Shown: one piece after another, positions 8,573 to 17,713 of the stretch
Layout of the letters: each line of letters begins with the position of its first letter
Position numbering within the stretch: position 1 is the stretch's first letter
Assembly: GCA_001556025.1 (NCBI GenBank)
Contig: LSIB01000176.1
Span: 1-64,000, forward strand
Direction: 5' to 3'
DNA: 64,000 bases
Origin: Rhizobiales bacterium CCH3-A5
Lineage (GTDB): Bacteria > Pseudomonadota > Alphaproteobacteria > Rhizobiales > Beijerinckiaceae
The notes under the pieces: model-generated
Database searches by the model: none
What the model was told of the DNA's origin: nothing
What the model saw: only the letters and a program-made list of their open reading frames with translations
Made by a program: the position numbers and the translations under genes

Positions 8573-9408
8573 ATGGCCCTTTCGATGCCCCGTCCCTTCG
8601 CTACCAAGCCGGGATCCTATTACCTCAACGTGAAAGTGAAGAAGGCGCTGCGCGACACCGCGCGCGGCCGCTTGCTCACGCTCCCCATCGGCGATTCCCA
8701 CGCCACCGTGACGGTCACCGACAAGGTGTTCGTGTCGCTCAGGACGAAAGACCCGGAGACGGCCAAGACACGCTTCCGCCTGGCGGCCCACGCGCTCGAT
8801 CAGTACTTCGACGCGCTCGCGAAAGGGCCGCAGCCGCTAACCCGAACGCAGCGGACCGCGCTCGTCGGCGACATCTACCGGGACGCGGTCCGCGATCTCG
8901 AGACCGACGACAGTTTCCTGGACGCCATCGAGGCGACGAACACCGAGTTCGACGCCAATGTTGCGCACCATCTCGGCTCAGCGCCCGCCGACGAATCGCT
9001 CGACGGCATCCCTGCGCGACCGGCTGACGAGAAGACGGCCGAACTCCTGGCCGCGATCGATCTGTACGATCCGAAGGCCCTCGCCGCCTGGACCCTGAAA
9101 TACGAAACCGACCCTGCCAGGCGCGCGGTCGCGTTAGAACAACTCTACGGCCCGCTTGTCGACGGCGAGATCGCCCGCAAGCAGATCCTCGTCGACGAGA
9201 CGTCCCGCGGCAAAACGCTCGAGGTCATGGATCAGGCTGAGGACGCTTTCGGGGAGATGGCGACGCGCCGGCTGACCAGCCTGGACTTCAGCGACTCCTT
9301 CGGGGCGGGGCTGCCCGCCTGGAACGCGCCGACGCCTGCAACCCCGGGTCCTGTCGCTGCGCCGCGCGGCGTTCTGACAATGGAGAAGCTTTTCGCTAAG
9401 TGGAAGCC
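8573..9408 (+). pseudogene. Truncated phage-type integrase, N-terminal half only
   Basis: From the ATG at 8573 (or 8585) the product begins like DUF6538-type integrase N-termini: MPRPF, SYYLNVKV, then FVSLRTKDPETAKTRF, followed by a charged helical linker and LTMEKLFAKW, which is the entry into the core-binding domain. Similarity then stops around 9405. The catalytic domain with its R-H-R-Y residues is absent; the frame continues to 10,261 only as antisense of the exonuclease gene. The fragment follows a tRNA-3'-end-like site, the usual position of an island integrase. It is inactive as a recombinase because it lacks the active site. Confidence 0.65.
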
Positions 9409-10519
9409 GCACCCGTTGGTCCCAGGTGACCTCGTGCCAGCGCCGCGAGGTGATGGCGTCCTCGCGGCTGATGAAGCCGCCGCTGTAAAGGCTATCGTCC
9501 GGCCAAGGGCTCGGCTCCTTGCCGGCGAAGCGCCCGGCGAGTGCGATCGCGAGGTTGTCGCGGAGGCACGCATGGCCGCGGATCCGGGCCAGACGGGCCT
9601 GCAACTCTCCATCCGGCGGGACCTCACCCTGTGCAGCGGGAGCCGCCATCTCCCAGGGCAAAAGGATCGGCTGGGCATTGGTTTTGACCAGCCGGATCGG
9701 GCGCTCGCCTTTCGCGAACAGCATCTCGCCGAGCTGCTCGGGCGTGGCGTCGAGATAGGTCGGGTCGACCGTCAGATCGGCTACGATCCAGGACGACGCG
9801 TTCCCTGGCGTAGGCATGATGCCGCCGATCGGCATCATGCGGTTGAACAGGCCGAGCCCAAGCGGTTCGGGGCGGGCGAGCAGTCCGACCGGCCCGCTTT
9901 TTTGGGCATTGGCCATCATCGCCGCGATGATGGTGGGCGCGCGTTCGCGCAGGAGTCTGAACAGCGCGATCGTGGCATCAACGTCGTACAACGCGTCGTG
10001 AGCGTCGGCCTCGTGGAATGTGATACCGTTGGCACGACAGACTGGACCCAGCCGCATCGAAGGCCTGCCCTGCGGCGTCACCGGGACGGTGATGGCACCG
10101 GGCGCAAGCATTGCCACTGCGCGCAGCATGATCAGCACGTCGGCGCGCGCAAACCCCGGCAGCGAGGTCGCATAGGGCGGGAGCAGAGTCTGGAAGAAGC
10201 CGTGGCGCAGCACCTCATCGTCATAGACCATCGTGTTGAAGCCGATGATCGCCGCCGGTGAGGCGGCTTCAAGGATGCCGGCGATCGTCCGCATCAGCTC
10301 AAGCTGCGACAGCGGCGCGGCCTCGATCCCGTCGGGGTCGAGGCCGGTGACGAGCATGGCGTCAGGAGCAGGCACCACGTGGGCTGGCAACCGCGCCCGC
10401 AGCACGGTCTCGCGCACGGGGCGAAGATCGCCACCGGTTGTCACGAAGGCGGCCTGCAACGGTACGTTCCAGGCAGGCGCCAGCCCCAAGGTCTCGAGGT
10501 CGTAGAAGAGGAAGCTCAT
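9405..10519 (-). pseudogene. sbcB: Exodeoxyribonuclease I (ExoI) gene, 3' end lost
   Basis: ExoI degrades single-stranded DNA 3' to 5' in recombination and mismatch repair. The DEDDh exonuclease motifs are intact: FYDLETLG near residue 8 (D-x-E), GFNTMVYDDE near 97 and HDALYDVDA near 177. The SH3-like region and GGFISRED segment of ExoI follow. Homology ends near residue 370 (E. coli ExoI has 475), and the frame runs on to a stop at 9134 through sequence antisense to the integrase fragment. About 100 C-terminal residues that wrap around DNA in ExoI are therefore missing or replaced. ATG at 10,519 has GAGGGGA upstream, and the gene lies 12 bases after the 152-residue gene. Residual nuclease activity cannot be excluded. 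Confidence 0.7.
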
Positions 10520-10531
10520 GGCGGCGTCCCC

Positions 10532-10990
10532 TCAATGCCGGCTCGTCGAGCCGGGCTCGATCGCGACCTTGGTCAGGTTGATTCCGAGCCTGCGGGCATC
10601 GACCTGCATCGCCGTCTCGACCATCACCGCCGTGTGCGAGCGCGCCATCTCGTCATCCTCGAAGATCATCGCCTCATAGACGGTGATCTTGTGCTCTAGG
10701 TGCTCGTCGCGCTGCGCCGGCGCTTCCGCCAGCATGAACGCGAAGAACCGCGCCTGCGCCCTGGCGCCTTCGGCCAGCTGGCGCCCGTTCAGCCCGCCGA
10801 ACTCGAAATGGATCTGATCGCCATCCTGCTCCAGCAGCATCGCATGCGCGGTCGAGAGCTGCCACAGGAGGAAGTGGCGCTCGGCATGATCGCCAAGCAG
10901 CGCATAGGTGCGCGCATATCGCGAGAGATCCTCCGCCCCCGGCAGCGCCTCGTCGCCGGCTGCAAAGGCCTTCCCCTTCTTCGTCGTCAT
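10532..10990 (-). CDS. Uncharacterised 152-residue protein upstream of sbcB
   Basis: The protein is soluble, with no signal peptide. Its middle is helical and rich in aromatic and histidine residues (a block around residues 30-50 with AERHFLLWQLS). I do not recognise a family. It ends 12 bases before the exonuclease I start codon on the same strand, so the two are probably co-transcribed. The ATG at 10,990 has only a weak GAGTGGA ribosome site. Codon use is like its neighbours and the frame is undamaged. Confidence 0.6.
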   Translation of the reverse strand: MTTKKGKAFAAGDEALPGAEDLSRYARTYALLGDHAERHFLLWQLSTAHAMLLEQDGDQIHFEFGGLNGRQLAEGARAQARFFAFMLAEAPAQRDEHLEHKITVYEAMIFEDDEMARSHTAVMVETAMQVDARRLGINLTKVAIEPGSTSRH

Positions 10991-11600
10991 TCCACTCGTC
11001 CGGTCCAGTCCGTGACCCGGAAACGGCGCGTCGCCTCAGGTTCCCGGGGGTTCCCTGGATTGGGTTCCGGTCCTCGTGTCTCTTGCTAACCGTCGGATCG
11101 TGGGGCTGGCGGCCAATGCGAAAAGTTGGCCCCGAGCTGACGTTTGGAACGTCTGCTTCCCGGCAGCCCGCTGACGCCAAAAGGTCAAGCAGCCGGAGGT
11201 GGCCCTCAGCAGACTCTCACTACGTCTGCTCTCGGGCTGATCGACCGACGCAGAATTCCCGTTGGCGATTTCGCGCAACGGCCAAGAGAGCGGCCAACCC
11301 GTCCGGTTCTGCGCCGGTTGCAACGGCATAACCACCCGCCAACGTCATGCGGCGCGGCGTCCCACCCTTGAACTACGGCAGGCCAATGAATCGGCATACC
11401 ATTTGGCCCCCGATCGGCGCCGAGCCTCACCCCATCAAATCGGCGATACGTTATTCCGATTGGTTGGACAAAAACGGGGAGCTCGTGGGGTCATGCAAGA
11501 CGCCAATTCCGGGGTCAAAGCAGACGCCGATCCACAACAATGGCACAACCGCGGCCTCGCTGCTGGCGATCGGCGCGTTCGACTATAGTTGGAACCCCCT
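10991..11600. other. 610-base intergenic region without a supported gene
   Basis: Several short frames cross this stretch on both strands, but none has a convincing start, ribosome site or recognisable product. It must contain the promoter of the minus-strand 10,990 gene and the plus-strand SemiSWEET gene. I see no strong hairpin, repeat or RNA gene. Its disordered composition suggests old degraded insertion sequence, but I cannot identify one. Confidence 0.4.
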
Positions 11601-11909
11601 GTGACCGGCTTGGATATTGTCGCTACCGTCGGATATCTCGCCGCCGCCTGCTCGGTCGCGAGCTTCGTGCCGCAGGCCTGGAAGATCGTGCGCACGCTCG
11701 ACACAGCGTCCCTGCCGCCGCCGATGTATGCCCTGACCACGGCGGGCTTCCTGCTCTGGACGATCTACGGAACCGCGCAAGGCCAATGGCCCCTGATCCT
11801 GACCAACGCGATCTGCTTCGTCCTCGCGAGCTTCATCCTCGTCATGACGCTGCTGTCGGCACGCGCCAAGAGCAAGGTCGCTGACGCGATCGAGCCGGAG
11901 CGCGACTAG
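11601..11909 (+). CDS. SemiSWEET-type small sugar transporter
   Basis: From a GTG at 11,601 the product has about 102 residues with three membrane helices: VATVGYLAAACSVAS, MYALTTAGFLLWTIYG and ILTNAICFVLASFILV. The conserved SFVPQAWKI-x-RT-x-DT block between helix 1 and 2 and the P-Q pair are the signature of bacterial SemiSWEETs (MtN3/PQ-loop), which dimerise to pass sugars along their gradient. A TTG four codons earlier is an alternative start, but homologues begin close to the GTG. It converges with the L,D-transpeptidase gene (stops six bases apart). Substrate is unknown. Confidence 0.85.
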   Translation: MTGLDIVATVGYLAAACSVASFVPQAWKIVRTLDTASLPPPMYALTTAGFLLWTIYGTAQGQWPLILTNAICFVLASFILVMTLLSARAKSKVADAIEPERD

Positions 11910-11915
11910 CCGCGC

Positions 11916-12914
11916 TCAGTCAACGAAGCGGACCGCGACGCCAGGCTTGACCAGATCCGCCAGTTCCTCGGCATCCCAATTGGTCAGGCGGACGCAGCCA
12001 TGGGAATTGGTCTTGCTGACGCGCGAGGGCTCGGGCGTGCCGTGGATGCCGAAAGTCGGCTTCGACAGCGCGATCCAGACAGTTCCGACCGGACCGTTCG
12101 GTCCGGGCGGCAGTGTGAGCTTTTCGGTGTTCTTGCCCTGCTGGAAGTTCTTGTCGGGATCGTAGGTGTAATTCGGATTCCGCGCTACGCGCTCCACGGT
12201 GAGGTCGCCCGAGGGCGAGGGATTGTCTTCGCTGCCGATGGTCGCGGGATAGCTCGCCAGGATCCTGTCGCCATCGCCATAGACCACCACCATGCCGCTG
12301 CTCTTCACGGCCTCGACCCGCAGCGCTGCGCCCTTCTGGTTCGGACGCGAGACCAACGCCACCAAGAGGCCGCTGCCGGCCTTGCCGAAGCCTTCGCCGG
12401 GGTTGAGCGTGCGAAGCAGTGCCTCGCTCATGTGGAAGCGCTCGCCGAGCATCTCCTCGGCGCTGGTATAGGACAGGCGCTTCATCCTGGCCTGCCGGGC
12501 GTAATCGCGCGGAATCGCGTCGGCAAAATCGTAATCGATGTCCTTCTCCGTCAGTGCGTACGCGCCGATCACGTCGGTGGTCGTCTCGCCGCCGAGCGCG
12601 AGCCAGGCGAGTTCATCGATTTCCTCGCTCGGAGCGAGGTTCTGGATCCGCCGGAATTGCGCTACCGCCTTGCGGAAGTTCTCGCCATCGACGCCGTCGA
12701 TGACGCCGGGCGATATGCTGCGGCGGCTCAGCAGAATCTGGGCCTTGACGATGATGGGGTCGGGGCCTTTCTCCGTCTGCTGGTTACGGGCGACCCAGGT
12801 GACCGAATTCACCTGCTCGGCCGTCAGCGCGCTGGCCGGAGGCGCACCGAGGGCGAGGACTGCGGCCAGCACGACGACGCGCAGTTCAGCCCGGTACGAT
12901 CGTGCGGTTTTCAT
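11916..12914 (-). CDS. L,D-transpeptidase (YkuD domain), periplasmic
   Basis: The 332-residue protein starts with a signal peptide (hydrophobic stretch VVVLAAVLALGAPPASA, cleavage near residue 29). It then has a peptidoglycan-binding-like region and a C-terminal YkuD domain with the catalytic cluster FGIHGTPEP followed by SHGCVRLTNWDAEEL (Cys near residue 309). YkuD enzymes form 3-3 peptidoglycan crosslinks or anchor proteins to peptidoglycan. ATG at 12,914 has GGAGAGA eight bases upstream. The gene is monocistronic, divergent from the SDR gene. Confidence 0.93.
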   Translation of the reverse strand: MKTARSYRAELRVVVLAAVLALGAPPASALTAEQVNSVTWVARNQQTEKGPDPIIVKAQILLSRRSISPGVIDGVDGENFRKAVAQFRRIQNLAPSEEIDELAWLALGGETTTDVIGAYALTEKDIDYDFADAIPRDYARQARMKRLSYTSAEEMLGERFHMSEALLRTLNPGEGFGKAGSGLLVALVSRPNQKGAALRVEAVKSSGMVVVYGDGDRILASYPATIGSEDNPSPSGDLTVERVARNPNYTYDPDKNFQQGKNTEKLTLPPGPNGPVGTVWIALSKPTFGIHGTPEPSRVSKTNSHGCVRLTNWDAEELADLVKPGVAVRFVD

Positions 12915-13056
12915 CGGCGGTCTCTCCAGCGCAGGAATGCCAGAGCTATACCGTCCGCAGACTTGGAAGTTCCGCTACGATGGCGGACTGGACTCGAGAC
13001 CAAGGCCCCCCACCTCGGCTAAGAAGGACCGGCACCAACTGGGAGAGGATGCCCGC

Positions 13057-13806
13057 ATGGCCAAGCAGTTCACCGGCAAGCGTGTGATCGTGATGGGCGG
13101 CAGCCGCGGGATCGGGCGCTCCATCGCGCTCGGCTTCGCTGCGGGCGGCGCATCCGTTTCGATCTGTGCCCGGAGCGTTGGGCCGCTCGAAGCGACGCGC
13201 TGTGAGATCGAGGCGCTCGGCGTGATGGCCCATGCCGCCAGCGTCGACCTTGCCGACGCGGCTGCGATCGAGGCGTATGTGCCCGAGGCGGTGAAGGCGC
13301 TGGGAGGGCTGGACGCCCTCGTCAACAACGCCTCCGGCTTCGGCCATTCCGACGACGAGGAGGGCTGGACGGCCTCGCTGAGCGTCGACATGATGGCCGT
13401 CGTGCGCGGCAGCCATGCGGCGATCCCCCATATGAAGCCGGGTTCGTCGATCGTGAACATCTCGTCGATCTCGGCCCTGCGGGCTTCGTCGCGTTCGGCA
13501 CCCTACGGCGCGGTGAAAGCGGCCGTGATGCACTACACCGCCAGCCAGGCGAAGATGCTGGCGCGCAAGGGCATCCGGGTTAATTGCGTGGCGCCCGGCT
13601 CGATCGAATTCCCGGGCGGCACCTGGGAGGATCGCAGGACGTCGAACCCTGAACTCTACCAGTCGACGCTGGCCAGCATCGCCTTTGGCCGGATGGGCAA
13701 GCCGCAGGAGGTCGCCGAGGTGGTGCTCTTCCTCGCCTCCGACAAGGCGAGCTGGGTCACCGCCCAGAGCATCGTGGTCGATGGCGGGCAACTCGTCGGC
13801 CCCTGA
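13057..13806 (+). CDS. SDR-family oxidoreductase
   Basis: This is a 249-residue short-chain dehydrogenase/reductase. The nucleotide-binding motif GGSRGIGRSIA lies near residue 14, NNAS near residue 90 (here VNNASGF), catalytic Ser in NISSIS, and the YGAVK catalytic tetrad piece (Tyr-x3-Lys) near residue 155. The C-terminal VVDGG is typical of classical SDRs. The ATG at 13,057 is chosen because GGGAGAGG sits eight bases upstream; longer frames have no ribosome site. An Arg after the G-rich loop suggests NADPH. Substrate is unknown. Confidence 0.9.
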   Translation: MAKQFTGKRVIVMGGSRGIGRSIALGFAAGGASVSICARSVGPLEATRCEIEALGVMAHAASVDLADAAAIEAYVPEAVKALGGLDALVNNASGFGHSDDEEGWTASLSVDMMAVVRGSHAAIPHMKPGSSIVNISSISALRASSRSAPYGAVKAAVMHYTASQAKMLARKGIRVNCVAPGSIEFPGGTWEDRRTSNPELYQSTLASIAFGRMGKPQEVAEVVLFLASDKASWVTAQSIVVDGGQLVGP

Positions 13807-14016
13807 GCCGACCCCGTCGCCGAGAGAGTGGATCGACCAGCCGCTTCAGCCTGCGCGAGCGCGAACACAGAGAGTCGATCTTCAACGTTGTATTCAGTCT
13901 GCCCTGCCTGCTCGTCATCACGCGGTTCCCTGGCCGCTGTCGTTGCAGCTTCCGCTCAAGGTCGCCTCGCCCTGCTGCTGTTTGTGACCCATAGCCGACG
14001 GTCTTGTATGATCCGC

Positions 14017-14060
14017 CTGCCGGCATGCCTGCAATGACCAGCCTCGCGACATGCCGGCAG
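14017..14060. terminator. Inverted repeat between convergent genes
   Basis: Eleven-base perfect arms CTGCCGGCATG (14,017-14,027) and CATGCCGGCAG (14,050-14,060) enclose a 22-base loop. It lies between the SDR gene (plus) and the histidine kinase gene (minus), where a bidirectional terminator is expected. There is no T-tract, so it may instead be a stabilising stem or a repetitive palindrome. The rest of 13,807-14,016 shows nothing. Confidence 0.4.
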
Positions 14061-14070
14061 CGAACACGCC

Positions 14071-15147
14071 TTAAACTGGCTCGCTCACAGGTTCCGGCAT
14101 CGGCTGCCCCCTTGAATCGACCTCTGCTACATGCGCCAATGTGATGGTCGTGCCGGGGCTCCCCGCGGTCACCGTGATCTCGGCTGCCAGTTGGGCAGCC
14201 AGCGCCTTGACGATGCTCGTTCCCAATCCGGCTTTGGCTTCTTCGGCGGCTGTCGGCATCCCGACGCCGTCATCAGCGACAATCAGTGACCAGTCTAGGT
14301 CGGTGGCCCTGTAGCTGACCGTGATGCGACCGCCCCGTTGGCCGGGATAGGCGTGCTTGAGCGCATTGATGACCAATTCCGTCACGACCAAACCGATGCT
14401 GATCGATCGATCGGCTGCCACAACGCTCTCATCGACATCGACATCCAGGGTGAGTGCATCTCGATCATGGATCATCGATGCGCCGATGCTGCCGCAAAGA
14501 TTGGTGAGGTAAGGCTTCAGCTTCACGTCGCCGATCTGCGACGTTGCAAGTTGCTGCTGCAGCGCCGCGACCGACATGACCCGATGATGGGCATCCTGCA
14601 GATGGCCGCGTGTCTCGATCGACTGCACCTTCCGGGCGCTCTGCATCAGGACGCTGGCGATGATCTGCAGGCTGTTGGCGACCCGATGCTGCAGCTCCTG
14701 AAGCAGGATCGCCTTCTCGCGCAGAAGCTCGTCCTTCTGCTTCTCGCTGCGCCTGGCTTCGGTGACATCGAGTACCGATAGAAGGACGCGCACCTCAGCC
14801 TCGTTCTGGTAATCGAGCTTGTGAGCGTTGATGACCAGTCGGCGCGGGCTGCGATCAACCCGCTGCAGATTCATTTCATAGGCTTCGACTTCTGCGAACC
14901 CCGATGCGGTCGACTTGAGGAGGGATTCGAGCTGGGGAACGTCCCATTCCCCGGCGCCGAGATCGGCCATCTTCTGTCCGACGACGTTTGCCGGATTCAG
15001 GGAGAAGACGCGACAGAAGGACCGGCTCGCAACGATAATCTCGAGCCTGTCGTTCAGCAGCAGCAGCGGCGCATCCGACGAGGATATCACCGCCAGAGCA
15101 AGACCGAGCGCGATCTCGGATGCGGAAGTTTCGGTTTGATCGGCCAT
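14071..15147 (-). CDS. PAS-containing sensor histidine kinase, HisKA_2 type
   Basis: The 358-residue cytoplasmic kinase has a PAS domain at about 20-130. A HisKA_2 dimerisation domain follows, with the phosphoacceptor in LLQELQHRVANSLQII near residue 160. The HATPase domain carries ELVINALKHAYPG (N box), VADDGVGMP (G1) and GLGTSIVKAL. No membrane segment is present. The ATG at 15,147 (MADQTET) is preferred over an upstream start because homologues begin near it. Kinases of this type feed stress or light signalling in alphaproteobacteria. No partner regulator is adjacent; the single-domain regulator at 19,043 is the nearest candidate. Confidence 0.88.
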   Translation of the reverse strand: MADQTETSASEIALGLALAVISSSDAPLLLLNDRLEIIVASRSFCRVFSLNPANVVGQKMADLGAGEWDVPQLESLLKSTASGFAEVEAYEMNLQRVDRSPRRLVINAHKLDYQNEAEVRVLLSVLDVTEARRSEKQKDELLREKAILLQELQHRVANSLQIIASVLMQSARKVQSIETRGHLQDAHHRVMSVAALQQQLATSQIGDVKLKPYLTNLCGSIGASMIHDRDALTLDVDVDESVVAADRSISIGLVVTELVINALKHAYPGQRGGRITVSYRATDLDWSLIVADDGVGMPTAAEEAKAGLGTSIVKALAAQLAAEITVTAGSPGTTITLAHVAEVDSRGQPMPEPVSEPV

Positions 15148-15297
15148 GACAGGCCTTTTCGGCTGTCGGCAGCTCTCGGAGCGAAAGCGGATCCACAAGG
15201 TCCCGTGGCTATAGCGTAGCCCACCGGGCTCACATGCTCCTCTTGAACAAGCGATAGCATAGGCATTGAGGCAGAGGGGATTATTCGTGTCCCATGG

Positions 15298-17532
15298 CTA
15301 AGCGACCAACTTAGAGTTAGGCATCTGTCGCCGACGCCCGGTGACTGACAAAACGGGGCAGGCCTTGCCAAACAGATAGCCCTGGCCGGAATCGCAGCCG
15401 ATCGCTCGCAGGAAGTCGTACTGCGCCTCGGTCTCGATGCCTTCTGCCACGACCGTCATGCCCAGCGCATGGGCGAGTTCGACCAGAGCCTTGATGATGG
15501 CGGGGCTCTCCGGGTTCCGATCGAGCCCGAACACGAACGACTTGTCGATCTTGATCTGGTCGATGGGAAAGTCACGCAAATGGGTCAGGGATGAATAGCC
15601 CGTGCCGAAATCATCGAGCGCGATCAAGATGCCCGCCGCGCTCAGCCTCTGGAGCTCGGTTCGGATACCGCTCGTATCGCTGCCGAGAAACAGCGTCTCC
15701 GTGACTTCCAGCTTGATCGTCCCTGGGTCGATTGCGCAGTCGTCGAGACGCTTCAGCAGCCGACCGGCGAAGTCGGGCGAGTGCAGTTCGGCTTCAGTGG
15801 CGTTGAGGCTGACGACGCCAGGATTGATCCCGCCAGCCCGCAGATTGGCGATGTCAGCGATGACGAGGCTCATCATGCGCTCGCCGATACGCCGGCATGA
15901 GCGCTGGTCCGAAAAGGCTTCCGCGAAATCACCCGCAGCGCTGATCGAGCCGTCCTGATTGCGGATGCGCGCAAGCGCCTCATAGCCATAGACCGATCGG
16001 TCCGACAGCCGGACGAAGGGCTGGTAATACGGCATCAGCCGGTTGCCGATAATGGCGCGTTCGACCTTTTCGATCGCCAGCCTACGCTTGTCGAACAGCG
16101 TGCTGATCTCGGGAACGTAGCAGCCGATGGCGCCGCGCTCTTTTCGTTTGCCGTTGTAGAGCGCGATGTCGGCGCAACGCAGGAGGTCTTTCCAGTGCGA
16201 AGCGTCCTCGGGATAGCTCGCGACGCCGGCCGTCGCCGAAACCACGATGCTTTCGCCCATCGCCAGGAAGGGCTGCTTCAGCGCGTTGAGTACCTTGCGT
16301 GCGATGGCGCGATGGCGCGACCTGGACCCTGGCACGGGCACGATGACAGCGAATTCGTCACCGCCGAGACGCGCGACCGTGCTGTTGGGCGGCGCGCGCT
16401 TGTTCAGCATGTCGGCCACCGCCTTGAGCACGTCGTCGCCTGCTTGGTGGCCGCGCGTGTCGTTGATTTCCTTGAAGCCGTCGAGGTCGAGAAGGAGCAA
16501 CGTGACGGTGGACCGTGCAACCTCGGCATCCGCGAGATTCGCGATCAGCGACTTCTCGAAAAAGGCCCGGTTCGCCAAGCCCGTCAGGAAATCCAGATTC
16601 GCGGCGTGCCAAAGCCGCTCCTGCGCCTCGTGGCTTGCTGTGATGTCCTGAAAGACGCCGACGAGCCGGGCCGGCACACCATCGATCGTCTCGATCTGAC
16701 CGGCCGATCTGACACGGCGTCTGCGACCGGTCGCGGTCGTGAAATCGGCAACGAACTCGAACGGATTCCCGGTTTTCATCGCCTCATTGAGATGAGTCTC
16801 CACAATCTGGCGGGACTCGCCGGAATAGAACGCAAGCGCCTCGTCGAGCGTCGGAGGAACGCCCAGAGGAAGATCATGCAAACGGAATATCTCGTCGGAC
16901 CAGGTCGCCCGCTGCGTTTCGAGATCAAGCGACCAGGCGCCAATGGCCGCCATACGCTCGATCTGCAGAAGCAGGCGGTTCTTCGTCTCGAGCTCCCGGT
17001 TTTCCCGTTTCTGTTTTCTTGCGGCGGCCTTCAACGCCAACTCATTGGCGTGAAGGCGCACGAGGTCCTCCACAAGACCGCCGAAACGCACGAGAGAGGC
17101 GCGTGCCGCCGCGTCGAAGCCGCGCGGTTCGGTGTCGATGATGCACAGCGAACCGATCCGATTCCGACCATCGATGGAGAGCGGGTACCCGGCATAGAAG
17201 CGGATATGCGGAGCGCCGGTTACAAGAGGATTATGTTGGAATCTGACATCCTGTGTGGCGTCTTCGACCACCAGAAGGCTTGGCGACTGGATTGTGTAGT
17301 TGCAGAAGGCGACATCGCGCGATGTCTCGGTTGCCTGCAGACCGCATCGGGCCTTGAACCACTGACGGTCATGATCGACCAGTGTGACCAGACCCATCGG
17401 GCAAGCGAAATGCTGTGCGACGAGCGCAACGATCGCATCGAAAGATGGATCGTTCGCGGTGTCGAGCAGTTCAAGCGCTCGCACGGCTGCCAAGCGCACG
17501 CGCTCGCCGTTCTGGTGATCGTCGGCCAACAC
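15298..17532 (-). CDS. GAF-PAS-GGDEF-EAL cyclic-di-GMP protein
   Basis: The protein has 744 residues: a GAF domain (about 25-165), PAS (about 190-305), GGDEF (310-470) and EAL (485-735). The GGDEF motif is intact (LGGDEF, 390-394) but no RxxD inhibitory site precedes it. The EAL motif (518-520), EVTET, DDFGTGYSSL and KIDKSFV are all present, so both diguanylate cyclase and phosphodiesterase activities are possible. It is soluble. The kinase gene at 14,071-15,147 follows on the same strand after 150 bases, and a divergent HWE kinase starts 181 bases upstream, which suggests a shared signalling locus. Confidence 0.92.
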   Translation of the reverse strand: MLADDHQNGERVRLAAVRALELLDTANDPSFDAIVALVAQHFACPMGLVTLVDHDRQWFKARCGLQATETSRDVAFCNYTIQSPSLLVVEDATQDVRFQHNPLVTGAPHIRFYAGYPLSIDGRNRIGSLCIIDTEPRGFDAAARASLVRFGGLVEDLVRLHANELALKAAARKQKRENRELETKNRLLLQIERMAAIGAWSLDLETQRATWSDEIFRLHDLPLGVPPTLDEALAFYSGESRQIVETHLNEAMKTGNPFEFVADFTTATGRRRRVRSAGQIETIDGVPARLVGVFQDITASHEAQERLWHAANLDFLTGLANRAFFEKSLIANLADAEVARSTVTLLLLDLDGFKEINDTRGHQAGDDVLKAVADMLNKRAPPNSTVARLGGDEFAVIVPVPGSRSRHRAIARKVLNALKQPFLAMGESIVVSATAGVASYPEDASHWKDLLRCADIALYNGKRKERGAIGCYVPEISTLFDKRRLAIEKVERAIIGNRLMPYYQPFVRLSDRSVYGYEALARIRNQDGSISAAGDFAEAFSDQRSCRRIGERMMSLVIADIANLRAGGINPGVVSLNATEAELHSPDFAGRLLKRLDDCAIDPGTIKLEVTETLFLGSDTSGIRTELQRLSAAGILIALDDFGTGYSSLTHLRDFPIDQIKIDKSFVFGLDRNPESPAIIKALVELAHALGMTVVAEGIETEAQYDFLRAIGCDSGQGYLFGKACPVLSVTGRRRQMPNSKLVA

Positions 17533-17713
17533 GTCTGAACTCCTATGGAGTGCGTGAAACGGGATCCCCCCGCCGGCGATCGCGCCGGGGGTGAGTTAGC
17601 CACGCCTTAGATTAATGAATTGGCCGCGTTGGTGACCCTAAAGACGTAGGGAATATGACGCATCTCGGATACCAACCGGGCAAGCCATTCCGGCTGGCAC
17701 GGAGAAGTCGACG

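Noticed and set aside
8525-10261. Single 578-residue protein
   Set aside because: Only the first 300 residues resemble an integrase; the rest is antisense of the exonuclease I gene, so the frame is a chimaera created by truncation.
14071-17532. Bacteriophytochrome or photoreceptor domain in the kinase/GGDEF locus
   Set aside because: The GAF domain lacks a recognisable chromophore-attachment context and no PHY or LOV motif (NCRFLQ) is visible.
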